A stretch of DNA of 64,000 bases from Rhipicephalus microplus (taxonomy: Eukaryota; Arthropoda; Arachnida; Ixodida; Ixodidae). The stretch is from the NCBI RefSeq assembly GCF_043290135.1, contig NC_134705.1, positions 61,345,771 through 61,409,770 of the forward strand. The letters run 5' to 3'. The notes below the pieces were generated by a model that was not told the DNA's origin, did no database searches, and saw nothing but the letters and a program-made list of their open reading frames with translations. The translations under genes and the position numbers were made by a program. This document shows, piece by piece, positions 9,819 through 18,485 of this stretch (position 1 is the first letter of the stretch; each line of letters opens with the position of its first letter).

Positions 9819-11018
9819 TCAGATTCGAGTAATTACGGTAACAGGGCCATCACCAGGCCCTGTTATTTGCTTTTTTGTTTTCTTGGCGCGCTCCAAGGAG
9901 CCACGCCGCTCTTTCGGCCCCAAGGGTGCCGACGTATCCATTGCCTCCTCGGAGGCACTGGATGCCCGCACGTGCGGGCTATTAGTTCGGATTTTAGGCC
10001 TCGCCTGGTGAGGGGAGGCCTTGAGACCCGAAGACTCTGGAGTCTCCGGCCTCTGTTTGGGAGCAGGCGGTGTAGCCTGGGCTACAGCCGCCTTGGGGGC
10101 AGGTGCCACAACCGCCGGCTCGGTATGCGCGGGCCGAAGGTGTGGCGAGGGCTGGTGCGGCGGTGCCCCCTGACGCGCCGCATCAGCGTATGTAGGTCCA
10201 TAGAATGGAGCGACTCTTCGCCGTGCTTCCTTAAACGTAATGTTCTCCTTCACCTTCAATGTAATTATTTCTTTTTCTTTTTTCCAGTAGGTGCAGGAGC
10301 GTGAATATGCGGCATGGTTTCCTTCGCAGTTTACACAGTGTGGCGGTTGTTTGCAGTTCTCAGACACGTGGCCTAGGACTCCACATTGTGCACAAGTCTG
10401 GCGACCACGACAGGTTTTAGAGCCATGGCCATACCTCTGGCATTGGAAGCAACGACGAGGGTTTGGTATATACGGTCTGATAGATGTCTTTGTGTACCCT
10501 GTTTGTATGGAATTTGGTAGTTTACTGGATGCAAACGTGAGTATCAAGTGTTTCGTTGGTATTTCCTTATTATCTCTTCTGATTATAATTCTCTGTACAT
10601 TATTGACATTTTGGCTCTTCCACCCTTCCAAAAGTTCAGTTTCGGTGAGTTCAAGTAAGTCTGCATCAGATACTACTCCGCGAGTGATGTTCATGGATCT
10701 GTGTGGTGTTACGGTGATCGGCACGTCACCAAACGTTGAGAGGCTGTCTAGCTTTACAAATTGTGCTTTGTCCCGAATTTCGAGAAGAAGGTCTCCGCTA
10801 GCCATTTTGGTTACTTTGTATCCAGCCCCGAGAGTTTCATTAAGACACCTGGCAACTACGAAAGGAGATACGGTCCTGGCTTGCTTTCCGGTTTTTTCGC
10901 AGTGAATGACGTGGAAGTGGGGAAAAGTTTCTACTGGCTGGTTGAAGAAGTTTATGTCGTCGGTGCGTACCCGCTTTAGGCCGGTACGATCAGACAGTTG
11001 AGGGAATGCTCCATGCAT
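9819..11018 (-). CDS. LINE ORF1: gag-like RNA-binding protein with three zinc knuckles
   Basis: A 399-residue ORF. The N-terminal half resembles the gag-like domain of I/Jockey elements. Three CCHC knuckles follow at residues of about 185-245 (CFQC..H..C, CAQC..H..C, CVNC..H..C), then a Pro/Ala-rich tail and a basic end. It should coat the LINE RNA in a ribonucleoprotein. The last residues (TVITRI) and the stop are read from the inserted pogo end. Without that insertion the ORF would end GPVK and stop, about 65 bases before the ORF2 ATG. Function is probably kept, since only the extreme C-terminus changes. Confidence 0.88.
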   Translation of the reverse strand: MHGAFPQLSDRTGLKRVRTDDINFFNQPVETFPHFHVIHCEKTGKQARTVSPFVVARCLNETLGAGYKVTKMASGDLLLEIRDKAQFVKLDSLSTFGDVPITVTPHRSMNITRGVVSDADLLELTETELLEGWKSQNVNNVQRIIIRRDNKEIPTKHLILTFASSKLPNSIQTGYTKTSIRPYIPNPRRCFQCQRYGHGSKTCRGRQTCAQCGVLGHVSENCKQPPHCVNCEGNHAAYSRSCTYWKKEKEIITLKVKENITFKEARRRVAPFYGPTYADAARQGAPPHQPSPHLRPAHTEPAVVAPAPKAAVAQATPPAPKQRPETPESSGLKASPHQARPKIRTNSPHVRASSASEEAMDTSAPLGPKERRGSLERAKKTKKQITGPGDGPVTVITRI

Positions 11019-11553
11019 GCCGGTCTTATTTTTGTTCGGCAGCGTTGGCGGCCACCCACCACGGAGCCCAACGAGGGGACGCTACAAGTTTGCGGATGCT
11101 GAAACCTGCAGACGCCAGCCGTACAACGCCACTATAACCCAATGCGCCTAGACCAAGGTAGGCTATTTGCACAGGGTTAACCCTAGCCGCCAGGAAGTTT
11201 GGAAGTAAACGGAAGAGAGTAGAAGACAGGACAGATAAACAGTAAGAGATAAAGACGAAGGTGTAGGGAGAGAGAGATAGGAAAAGGCGACTGCCGATTT
11301 CCCCTGGGTGGGTCAGCCCAGGGGTGCCGTCTACGTGAAGCCAGGGCCAAAGAGGTGTGTTGCCTCTGCCAGGGGAGGGGGCCTTAAAGGTCCAATCACC
11401 CAGGGTCGGCTCAACCCCCAGGATCCCCTTTTCCCCGGACACGGCAAAGCCACGCACAGCTAGGCGTGGGAGGGAGCCGAAACTCCCCCGTTAGCTCGGG
11501 TCCGTGGTGTCGCTACACACCAAACGCCTACTTGCGCAGGCGCCCCTGCGGGG
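11019..11553 (-). other. LINE 5' UTR
   Basis: A 535-bp GC-rich leader between the 5' end of the LINE and ORF1. It contains no long ORF with recognisable similarity. I-clade elements usually hold an internal promoter here, but no motif is clear enough to name. Confidence 0.6.
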
Positions 11554-11568
11554 GAATTAGACGTTGAT
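11554..11568. repeat. Target-site duplication of the LINE (right copy)
   Basis: Perfect second copy of GAATTAGACGTTGAT. The sequence beyond it (ATTTACAG...) continues Mutator-like copy A, as shown by copy B at 14811 onward. Confidence 0.95.
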
Positions 11569-11673
11569 ATTTACAGAAAAAAAGGTAGTTTATGACACAT
11601 ACTGCCCGAACATGTGGTTTGCCAAAAATCGACTTTTTTGCGATTTTTCGGTTTTCAAAGGCCGCGTCCCCCC

Positions 11674-11677
11674 TTAA
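11674..11677. repeat. Shared TTAA between the tandem Mutator-like copies
   Basis: The junction reads CCCCTTAAGGGG: the C-rich right end of copy A, one TTAA, then the G-rich left end of copy B. The outer ends of the pair also abut TTAA (1490-1493, 14912-14915). Confidence 0.85.
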
Positions 11678-14600
11678 GGGGCGAGGCTACCATCGCATAC
11701 CAACTTTTTTGTTTATTGAGATATCTTAATGAAATTTTCAGGATAGACTTATAGCAAAAGCATTAGAAGAACTACAAAATTTCATCAAGTTATGTTCACT
11801 GGTTTTCAAGTTACAGCAGAATATCAGGGTAGTGCACATGCTTCTCTTATTCCAGGCCTGGAGAACTTTCAAAAGGTGCTGGAACTGTGAAATTAACTAT
11901 GATGATTCCCAGATTGATACTCCAGGGGGTAACAGAGCCCTTTTTTTGAATTTCCTTGCTGAAAAGTTTTAGCAGACCATCAAACTTTGTGTTCGTGATT
12001 AGGATATTATCAATCAAATTTTGATTAAATATAATAAATAACACACACAATATATTGAAAAAATGGGCTTGTCACCCCCTCAGAAATTTATTCATTGGAT
12101 TGGATTGGATAAACTTTTGTACATAATAAAAAAAGATTTATGGAAATCCAATGAGTGGTTCCAGAGATATGGCTGGAATAAGCAGCCTCACTAGCCAAAA
12201 AAGTCATTTTGAGAAAACGACGTTTGAAAGTTTTGAGCACATAGGCAGTTCTAAAATGAACCTGCAGCGTAACTGGAGCTGTCCTTTGGCACTCTCTTTC
12301 TTTGCCGCCTTTCCATCTTCTCTAGGGATCGCTTCTTAGCCTTTTTCAAGCGCAGAGAATCTTTCTCGGCTGCCCGTTGAATGGCCAGGTGGCCAGGTGT
12401 TAGCCCCACTGATGAAGCTAGCTCTTGGGTGGCCCTGTAGCAGCCAGCATTGTATCTTAGCACTGCATCATGCAGTGCTGTCTCCACAGCAATCAGTGAC
12501 GCATGCTGCTCTTTGGGCATGAGGGACCACAGCACAGAGTGAAAGGACTCTGATGCATTCTGCGTCTTTGCTCCCAGGCAGCGTTGCAGAAGAGAAGCCT
12601 GTGAGAGCCTCTCATAAATGGGTAGAAGTGCATCTGCAACATAGCGTGGCAGCTTGTACGAATGCTTCGGAGGTGGAACACCGGTAATCTTGCTGGCATT
12701 GTGACGACACCAGGAGTCTGCACCCTCTGGGCACAAGTCGTGGTGCGGCTCCTCATCCGTCGACGTCACATGGTGGTACGATGTCATCACTGCCCGCCGC
12801 ATTGCAGCTACATCATCGGAATTGTTCCGTAGGGCCCAGCCATAATAATCTGTGAACTTGTCGATGAGGGCCTTTGTCAGCCTGCCCTTCCCTCCCAAAG
12901 CCTTGTCGCTTTTCTGCACAAGGTTGCGAAGTGCAGTCCCCATCCTCTTCTGAATGTGGTTCAGGCATTCCTCTTTTGAAATGGGGACCAGTCCATAAAC
13001 ATTTTCTTGTACAAGGGCAGAGAAGGTGGCACTATCTCCATCAGACACGAGCGTTGTGTAACGGAGGTTGTGCTTCGACAGTGAGCGTGAAAAGAGGATG
13101 ATAGCTGCCTCAACCTCCATTCTCCCTGATTTAGAGTCGGTGTTTTTCTGGCACACATGATTCTCTAGCCAGCATGCATAGTCTGCGTCTCCAGGCTTTG
13201 GTCCTACTTGGCAACCAAGGCGCTGATTATACAGAACAACGGCGTCCAAGATAAGGCCCGTATGGTATTCGATAATTGCCCCGACTCCAATATGGGATGT
13301 GTGCCCACGCTTGTGCCATGTTCCATCATAACAAACTGTTATATCCCTGGTGAAACATTGATCCATTTCTTTGTAAGTGGCTTTTACAGCAGAAGCAGAT
13401 TCTGCATAGAAATTTTCTATGCATTGTGTCTGCGGTTCCCTGAATTTCTTCAGGTGCTTCTGAAAGGTCTTGTGATGGAGGCCATGATGGGACACGTTCA
13501 TCGCTGCCCAAAAGTCGTTGAGAGCTGTTTGTCCCTTGCCTATTTGTTTTGCTGCCATAATGGCTCTTACATTCACATCAAAAGCCTTTGTGTCATCCTG
13601 ACGAGATGAACTCCATGAGCTTGAAACTATTCCACAATGCAAGCATACTAGCTCAAGCTTTGCAGCAAGTCCAAGTTGGGTGCCTCCTCGTACCTTCATC
13701 CCAATCGCGGTGCACCGGTGGCACGGGGTTCGAGATAGCAGGTCGTCTAGGGCATCCATTTGCACAAGGAAAAATTTTTCGCCTTCACTTGTAGCGGTGG
13801 CAGCTTCATGATCGCGCTCCATTGCCTGAAATTTCCACTCCGTCGCTGGCATAGCGCCAAGTTCTCTTTGCACAGCAGCGCGTTGTTGATCCGCCACCTC
13901 TTTCTCCTCGCACGTCAGGAAACTTGTTCGCAAATGCACAGTTGACGACGCCATCGCACTCGAGGCCGATGAAAGAGAAGATGCGGAAGCCACTGTCGAT
14001 GAGCACGAGACACCAGGCGCACTTGTAACGACAAATTCTTGCACCGGCGGAGCAGGAGTCCCGTTGCTAGGCGCTTCGATGCGACCACTCTCTTGCGTAG
14101 ATGAAGCAGAAGCTGCCCCACAGGTACCGTAGGCGCGATCACCGTCGGCGCACGTGCGAGCGGAGAGCCTCGCCGCGCGGACAAGCTTCATAGCTCGCTT
14201 CCTTGCACCGAACGATTGTAGCGTCTTCTTTTTCGTTGGGCGCATCGTGAGCGAACACAACAACGGTCTCGTATAGACGGTTGAAATCGTCTCGTAAAGA
14301 CGGTTGAAAATCGTTTCGAAGACAGTTGAAACGTGGAGAGTATGCGAACGGCTGCAACGATACACGGAAGCGAGCGGAACACAAAGACGCCGGACGGAGG
14401 AGCAGCAGACGAGCGGCCGCATCGGCCGCATTATGCGCAAGAGCGCTACGTCATCGCGCGCAGCAGCCAATGGCAGTCGCGGGCTCCCCCGCGTCCTTGG
14501 GGAGCGCGCGCTTCGCCCAATCCCAGCTGCGCGCCTCAGCCGCGGGAAACTTGAAAGCTCTCGCGAGCCCTCCAATCATGAGCGGCTTGCTCCTCTCCTG

Positions 14601-14911
14601 CGCTGCCGCCGGCGACGCAGGTGGCGGGGAAAGAAAGAGCAAGAATTCACAAACAAAACAACACCAAAATGGCGGCGCTCCGTCGAGCGGTCGAGAAACT
14701 GCGATCACGCCAAGTTGGGGTATTTTGAGCGCTCGCGCGCCGCTCGAGGGCCGCCGCGGCATGTTGTAAACTTTATTTCAAATGGTTTCGCGACGAATTA
14801 GACGTTGATATTTACAGAAAAGGTAGTTTATGACACATACTGCCCGAATATGTGGTTTGCCAAAAATCGACTTTTTCGCGATTTTTCGGTTTTCAAAGGC
14901 CGCGTCCCCCC
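11678..14911 (-). mobile_element. Mutator-like DNA element, copy B (uninterrupted)
   Basis: A complete 3234-bp copy with the left end GGGGCGAGGCTACC and C-rich right end. It contains the intact transposase, a non-coding 5' region after it (14362-14911) and a non-coding tail (11678-12250). It differs from copy A by scattered substitutions and by 23 extra bases at 12096-12118 made of TTGGA repeats. It contains the empty LINE site. It is the best reference sequence in the window for this element. Confidence 0.8.
12251..14575 (-). CDS. Mutator-like transposase, copy B
   Basis: Intact 774-codon ORF; a start at Met111 (14243-14245) would give 664 residues. All motifs described for copy A are present: CHRC/CLHC zinc pair, DGTW, DGDS and NASES catalytic acids, ECLNH block and basic tail. 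Four substitutions separate the two proteins: E to V and D to Y, then D to E and A to T, all in the N-terminal third outside the catalytic core. That pattern suggests both copies are young. No intron is apparent. Confidence 0.8.
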   Translation of the reverse strand: MEGSRELSSFPRLRRAAGIGRSARSPRTRGSPRLPLAAARDDVALLRIMRPMRPLVCCSSVRRLCVPLASVYRCSRSHTLHVSTVFETIFNRLYETISTVYTRPLLCSLTMRPTKKKTLQSFGARKRAMKLVRAARLSARTCADGDRAYGTCGAASASSTQESGRIEAPSNGTPAPPVQEFVVTSAPGVSCSSTVASASSLSSASSAMASSTVHLRTSFLTCEEKEVADQQRAAVQRELGAMPATEWKFQAMERDHEAATATSEGEKFFLVQMDALDDLLSRTPCHRCTAIGMKVRGGTQLGLAAKLELVCLHCGIVSSSWSSSRQDDTKAFDVNVRAIMAAKQIGKGQTALNDFWAAMNVSHHGLHHKTFQKHLKKFREPQTQCIENFYAESASAVKATYKEMDQCFTRDITVCYDGTWHKRGHTSHIGVGAIIEYHTGLILDAVVLYNQRLGCQVGPKPGDADYACWLENHVCQKNTDSKSGRMEVEAAIILFSRSLSKHNLRYTTLVSDGDSATFSALVQENVYGLVPISKEECLNHIQKRMGTALRNLVQKSDKALGGKGRLTKALIDKFTDYYGWALRNNSDDVAAMRRAVMTSYHHVTSTDEEPHHDLCPEGADSWCRHNASKITGVPPPKHSYKLPRYVADALLPIYERLSQASLLQRCLGAKTQNASESFHSVLWSLMPKEQHASLIAVETALHDAVLRYNAGCYRATQELASSVGLTPGHLAIQRAAEKDSLRLKKAKKRSLEKMERRQRKRVPKDSSSYAAGSF

Positions 14912-15474
14912 TTAAGGATGTTGTCGATGCTCGAGATGTTGTTAAAAACCAGCAGGTTGAAAGAATCGTCGGCAATGCCTTTCAAGACGTGGTTAACCTT
15001 TTCGTCTTCAGACATGGACTGGTCGGCCTTGGAACAAAGGGCCAAAACGTCAAGAATGTAGGAGACGTACGATTCGGTAGAAGACTGGGCCCGTGTGGCA
15101 AGAGTCTTCTTCGCAGCGAGCTGACGACCAGATGAATCGCCAAACAGGTCACGTATCTTTTCTTTGAAGAGATCCCAGCTCGTTATGTCGGCTTCGTGGC
15201 TTTCAAACCATGTTCGGGGAGTGCCGTCCAGGTAGAAAAGCACGTTGGCGAGCATGAGCGTGGGATCCCAGCGGTGAGTTGCACTGACGCGCTCGTACCG
15301 CTTCAGCCAAGTGTCGAGATCGACCGTACCATCACCGGAGAAAGTGCCGGGATCCCGGAGGTGCGGGAGTGTGACGTAGGTGGTGGCTTGGACTGACGAG
15401 GGCGGCGTAGAGGAAGTACCAGCAGTCGAAGCAGTCGAAAGCTCGCCGATGGTGCGACCGCTGCGCGTCTCCAT
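14912..15474 (-). pseudogene. Gypsy-1 gag, N-terminal half
   Basis: The reading begins at METRSGRTIG (15474) and contains a capsid-type gag domain (DPGTFSGDGTVDLDTWLKRY, then NVLFYLDGTPRTWF and a helical stretch ending SSIDNIL). The open frame extends upstream to 15615 through the primer-binding region and the LTR edge, but the internal Met is the natural start. It breaks off at the TTAA where the Mutator-like elements entered and resumes at 1493 with KECRRLEQ. By family this domain forms the particle shell. Its layout matches the gag of Gypsy-3 (FHGELFEDVDDWLSEFEHV), so the two belong to related lineages. Confidence 0.8.
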
Positions 15475-15507
15475 CGAGGTACAGGGGTCGTCCACCTCCA
15501 CCAATAA

Positions 15508-15708
15508 TGTTACAAGTAACTTGTTTAATGATCTATTTAGAGCGCACAGAACTCGACGAGTAAGATGGCGCCAGACCAGCATCCAACGAAAACTGACTTC
15601 GTCCTCCTCTTTCATGCAGCCGTGTTTAGCGGCTGTTTTGTATCAATATTGATTCTCACTCCTTTCTTCACTAGAAATACGTGCTTCACTAATTCACAAA
15701 CACTGCCT
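15508..15708 (-). repeat. Gypsy-1 LTR (inner edge sure, outer edge not)
   Basis: The inner edge reads TGTTACAAG on the plus strand, directly next to the primer-binding-type sequence TTATTGGTGGAGGTGG on the minus strand. The outer edge is uncertain because the partner LTR is outside the window; an ACA near 15708 is one candidate. Confidence 0.45.
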
Positions 15709-15838
15709 CCAAGATTCCTATAGAAAACATGGTGTTATGACGTAATAGGTTATCAATTAGTGCTCACAAAAGTTGGTTTTCGTCATCTCGCCGGCGTAGA
15801 CCTATCATCACTAGTTGGTATGGCTCGTGCCGTCCTCA

Positions 15839-15985
15839 ATGATGATTGATTGATTGATTTGTGGGGTTTAACGTCCCAAAACCACCATATGATTATGAGA
15901 GACGCCGTAGTGGAGGGCTCCGGAAATTTTTGACCACCTGGGGTTCTTTAACGTGCACCCAAATCTGAGTACACGGGCCTACAAC
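15839..15985 (-). repeat. tRNA-derived SINE, 5'-truncated (Ruka-like)
   Basis: This has the repeat body TGGGGTTTAACGTCCCAAAACC, seen again at 29155-29378 in a fuller copy. On the minus strand it ends in a short CAAT-repeat tail (15841-15860). The tRNA-like head is missing. I associate this body with the Ruka SINE of hard ticks. Confidence 0.65.
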
Positions 15986-17327
15986 ACGTCCTCAATGGGG
16001 CTAGTCGCATCGTTCGTGTTGTGTGCTTTATTTCGTCTTTTAAACAGTTAGTGCCAAACGAATTAAATATAACTTGATTACTTTTTTGTACTACTCGAGT
16101 AAAAGTAAATGCACCACATAATGTGATACGAATTTTTCAGGTTTAAGCATCGAAATGAAATTCTGTACCACTAAATAGTTTATCTTTTTCCTCCATCTTC
16201 CGGATTTGGTGTTTACTGGTCGGCTGTCACTTCTTTATTAAGGTCCTTTCAAAATTATATCAGCGAGTTTCTACTGCACTAGCACGCATATCTGACATTT
16301 ATTAACCACAAGTACTTTTGAAATAACAGCAATATTAAATTCGAGTCAAAGAATTTGAATAAACTACTATTTGACTATTTGCACAAGCCTAGTTTTGTAT
16401 TCAAAGAATAAATCAGTGGTTATGTATTGGCTGCTGAGTTTTCGCTCCACCTTTTCGTGCCAAAGCCAAGGCAGGTGAGACTAACAGGGAAAGCTAGCCG
16501 AAATGCAAGGAATGAAAATGCACAGGATGTAGCAAAATGCAGCTTCTGAGCGAGAAAAACAAGTGAGCAATAGCCAGGCAGCTTGATATTGCTGGCTGTA
16601 TTGGAAGAAATGAAAGCCGAGAATTGGAACTTCGCAGTTGACGTATTACATTGCCTCGAATGCAGCAGGAAAATATTCGCAGAAGTTTCCAATCTGCCAA
16701 ATAAAGCTAGAAGAAGGGAGTGCACTGCAATCAAGAGTGGACCCTCAAATGTTTACTTATGAAACTAAAGGCCTCCTAGGTTTATCAGCATATCGAAAAA
16801 ACAATATCCTCCTAATGCCTCGCTAGACTACTCTATACTATGACCATGACTATATACTATGACCACGAAAGACTTCAAAGATACGGCAGATACACAGTCA
16901 GAGTACTTCAGTAAGATGGCAGAAGCAGCCATGTGAACAAGAAATGCAAGCTCCTGCCAATGCCTGACATCCTTGAGCCTATGGCTCTCAATGATTGGCA
17001 CTGATCCACGCACAATCCGACATTACGCCTACTCCAGTTGTCTTCCGTGTGTCGATGAAACACAGTCATAACACGCCATATATCCTTCAAACTCGCAGTC
17101 AAAGGTCAAGCGAAGCATCCACAACTCTACAACATTCATTTCGGAATGCTTTTCATGACCAGTGGAGGCCGAGTAATGTGTGCCCATGGATTTTTGTTTC
17201 TTATTTTCTGTGGACTGTGACACATGCAGCGACACACGTGTAAGAAGCAAGAGAAACCTGCTACAGTGAGTACAGTACTCCGCAAGCATTTCACAACATG
17301 TCGACATAGCATTCAGAAAATCTTCAC
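15986..17327. other. Intronic DNA without recognised features
   Basis: AT-rich sequence between the SINE fragment and the exon at 17328. Short open frames occur on both strands, but none has a recognisable domain or splice-flanked coding signal. The next downstream exon of the epimerase was looked for here on the minus strand and not found. Confidence 0.5.
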
Positions 17328-17398
17328 CTGTATTGATCACGTTAACGTCGAGGACCAAGTTATTCTTCCTAAGGACGACTGTGTACAGCACTTGGAAC
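17328..17398 (-). CDS. Glucose-6-phosphate 1-epimerase, internal exon (fourth seen)
   Basis: A 71-bp exon. The acceptor reads GTTGCAG and the donor ACAG|GTGAAG on the minus strand. It takes up the Lys codon split after the exon at 28669 and encodes FQVLYTVVLRKNNLVLDV then NVINTG, ending one base into a Gly codon. This matches the beta-strand of hexose-6-phosphate mutarotases that follows the MW(D/N)F(K/R) segment, where relatives read like YTVVL..K.L.....V.N.G. The catalytic His and Glu of the fold lie further on and are not in the window. The phase fits the upstream exon exactly. Confidence 0.85.
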
Positions 17399-17468
17399 CT
17401 GCAACGAACAGTGGACGAGTGAGATGACAAGACGGGCTGTTTCTTCACCTATTTGAAGCATCTAAATA

Positions 17469-18483
17469 CAGTCGAGCCCACATATAACGGCCCCACTTAA
17501 AACAAAGCTTCGCTTAAAGTGAACAATATTCGCGTGACCATGAAAATATACATTGGTTCAATGGCACAAAATCGCACTTACAACGAACGTCTCCTACCGC
17601 CGCTGATCGGATACAGCGAACGGAGTCAGCGGTCTGTCGACTTCCCGGGAAACCAATTTTGACCACTGATCAGGCATCGGCGAGGTGCCCATACTTTCTT
17701 ATTGTTAAACGCCGACCCTGCCTCCGCGCCCCTCTAGTTGCCGCTCTCCCCGACCGCTTTTTGTTACGCACCCCTTTGTCCCCCTGCTACTCTGAGCACC
17801 CCGCATCGCCAGACGAGGCGCGTGTTTTCACACTGCCACCGATCTTTCGAAGACCAGTCGGCCATCTACCCTGTTTTGGCCACCTGGCAGCTAACTTGCC
17901 GCTTCGGGCGTCCCTGTATTCAGCTGTGGAGATGGTGAATATTCTGTTGGCGGCAGTGACGGCTACATGCGCGCAAAACTGTTTTCGCGAGGCCGACTTC
18001 GTTGACGTCGGGCCCGATGCCGAGCCTGAAGCTTCCGAACTGTGGCAGCAATTTGTGGCAGCGCGTCATCGACTCCGACCTGGGAGAGCGGGTGGGACAT
18101 CTGTTGCGATGGTTTGATTACGGCAGATGATGATGCCGACACTGCAAAACCATGCACGGATTGAGGCATTGTGAATGAAGTACGTGGCGAGAACGATTTG
18201 GAGGAATCAGATAGCGAGAACGACGAAACTTTGGAGCCAGTGCCTCATGCAGCTTATGCCACGGGCCTCAGCGAACGAGCACCCTGCCCTTTTAAATGTA
18301 CTCTAGACCGCCCTTATCGCTTCTGTCCTTCGAAACACATGCATCACGGACTTTTTGGGGCAAAAAAAGTTTGTGTTTTCACTCGCAACTTTTCTAAAAG
18401 CTGTGTTTCAGTTACTACGAACTTCCGGATACAGCGAACGGATGCCACGTCACGCTCAGGTTCGTTATAAGCGGGCTCGACTG
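17469..18483. mobile_element. Tigger-like TIR element, decayed
   Basis: Inverted ends CAGTCGAGCCCACATATAAC and (complement of the right end) CAGTCGAGCCCGCTTATAAC, with TA on each side (17467-17468, 18484-18485). Interior short readings such as NDLEESDSENDETLEPV (18190-18240, plus) resemble the acidic tail of Tigger/Jerky transposases. No intact catalytic domain is visible, so it is non-autonomous. Confidence 0.75.
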
Positions 18484-18485
18484 TA

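Larger units (their letters stand above)
8731..9838 (-). mobile_element. pogo/Tigger-like element, internally deleted
   Basis: Inverted ends CCGTATTTACTCGATTCT and (complement of the right end) CCGTAATTACTCGAATCT, with TA on both sides (8729-8730 and 9839-9840), as expected for the Tc1/mariner superfamily. Internal coding remnants are on the minus strand: a CENP-B-type helix-turn-helix region and the first part of a DDE domain, with the middle and the C-terminal part missing. At 1108 bp it is about half a full element and cannot be autonomous. It landed in the short spacer at the end of LINE ORF1, so it is the youngest insertion in this stack. Confidence 0.85.
4596..11553 (-). mobile_element. 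Full-length I-clade LINE (non-LTR retrotransposon)
   Basis: Reads right to left: 5' UTR 11019-11553, ORF1 (gag-like), ORF2 (endonuclease, RT, RNase H), 3' UTR, and a short ATC-repeat tail at 4594-4607. It has a perfect 15-bp target duplication and sits in the 3' side of Mutator-like copy A. Both ORFs are intact apart from a pogo element (8731-9838) lodged between them. The RNase H domain after RT and the three-knuckle ORF1 place it in the I/Ingi/Loa group. Full length, intact ORFs and a perfect duplication point to a recent insertion. Confidence 0.9.
1494..11673 (-). mobile_element. Mutator-like DNA element, copy A (interrupted by a LINE)
   Basis: Element sequence runs from GGAGGGAGGCTACC at 1494 to a C-rich end at 11673, bordered by TTAA at 1490-1493 and 11674-11677. 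The ends form short imperfect inverted repeats (left GGAGGGAGGCTACC, right complement GGGGGGACGCGGCC). A 6.96-kb LINE sits at 4596-11553, so the element itself is about 3.2 kb. It carries one long transposase ORF on the minus strand. It is nearly identical to copy B (11678-14911), which follows after a single shared TTAA. The TTAA could also be read as part of a 6-7 base duplication (TTAAGG/A), because element and target bases coincide there. Confidence 0.75.
1..15708 (-). mobile_element. Gypsy-1: decayed Ty3/Gypsy retrotransposon, interrupted by two DNA elements
   Basis: The LTR retrotransposon reads right to left: LTR inner edge at 15508, primer-binding-type sequence, gag start at 15474, then gag continues to 14912. 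It resumes at 1493 on the far side of two inserted Mutator-like elements and runs on into protease at the left window edge. Taking out 1494-14911 plus one TTAA rejoins the gag codons in frame. The gag then carries an in-frame TAA near 1327 and later frame changes, and there is a further frame change between about 790 and 815 before the protease, so the element is dead. The RT, integrase and second LTR must lie to the left of the window if they survive. The outer edge of the LTR on the right is not resolved. Confidence 0.8.
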
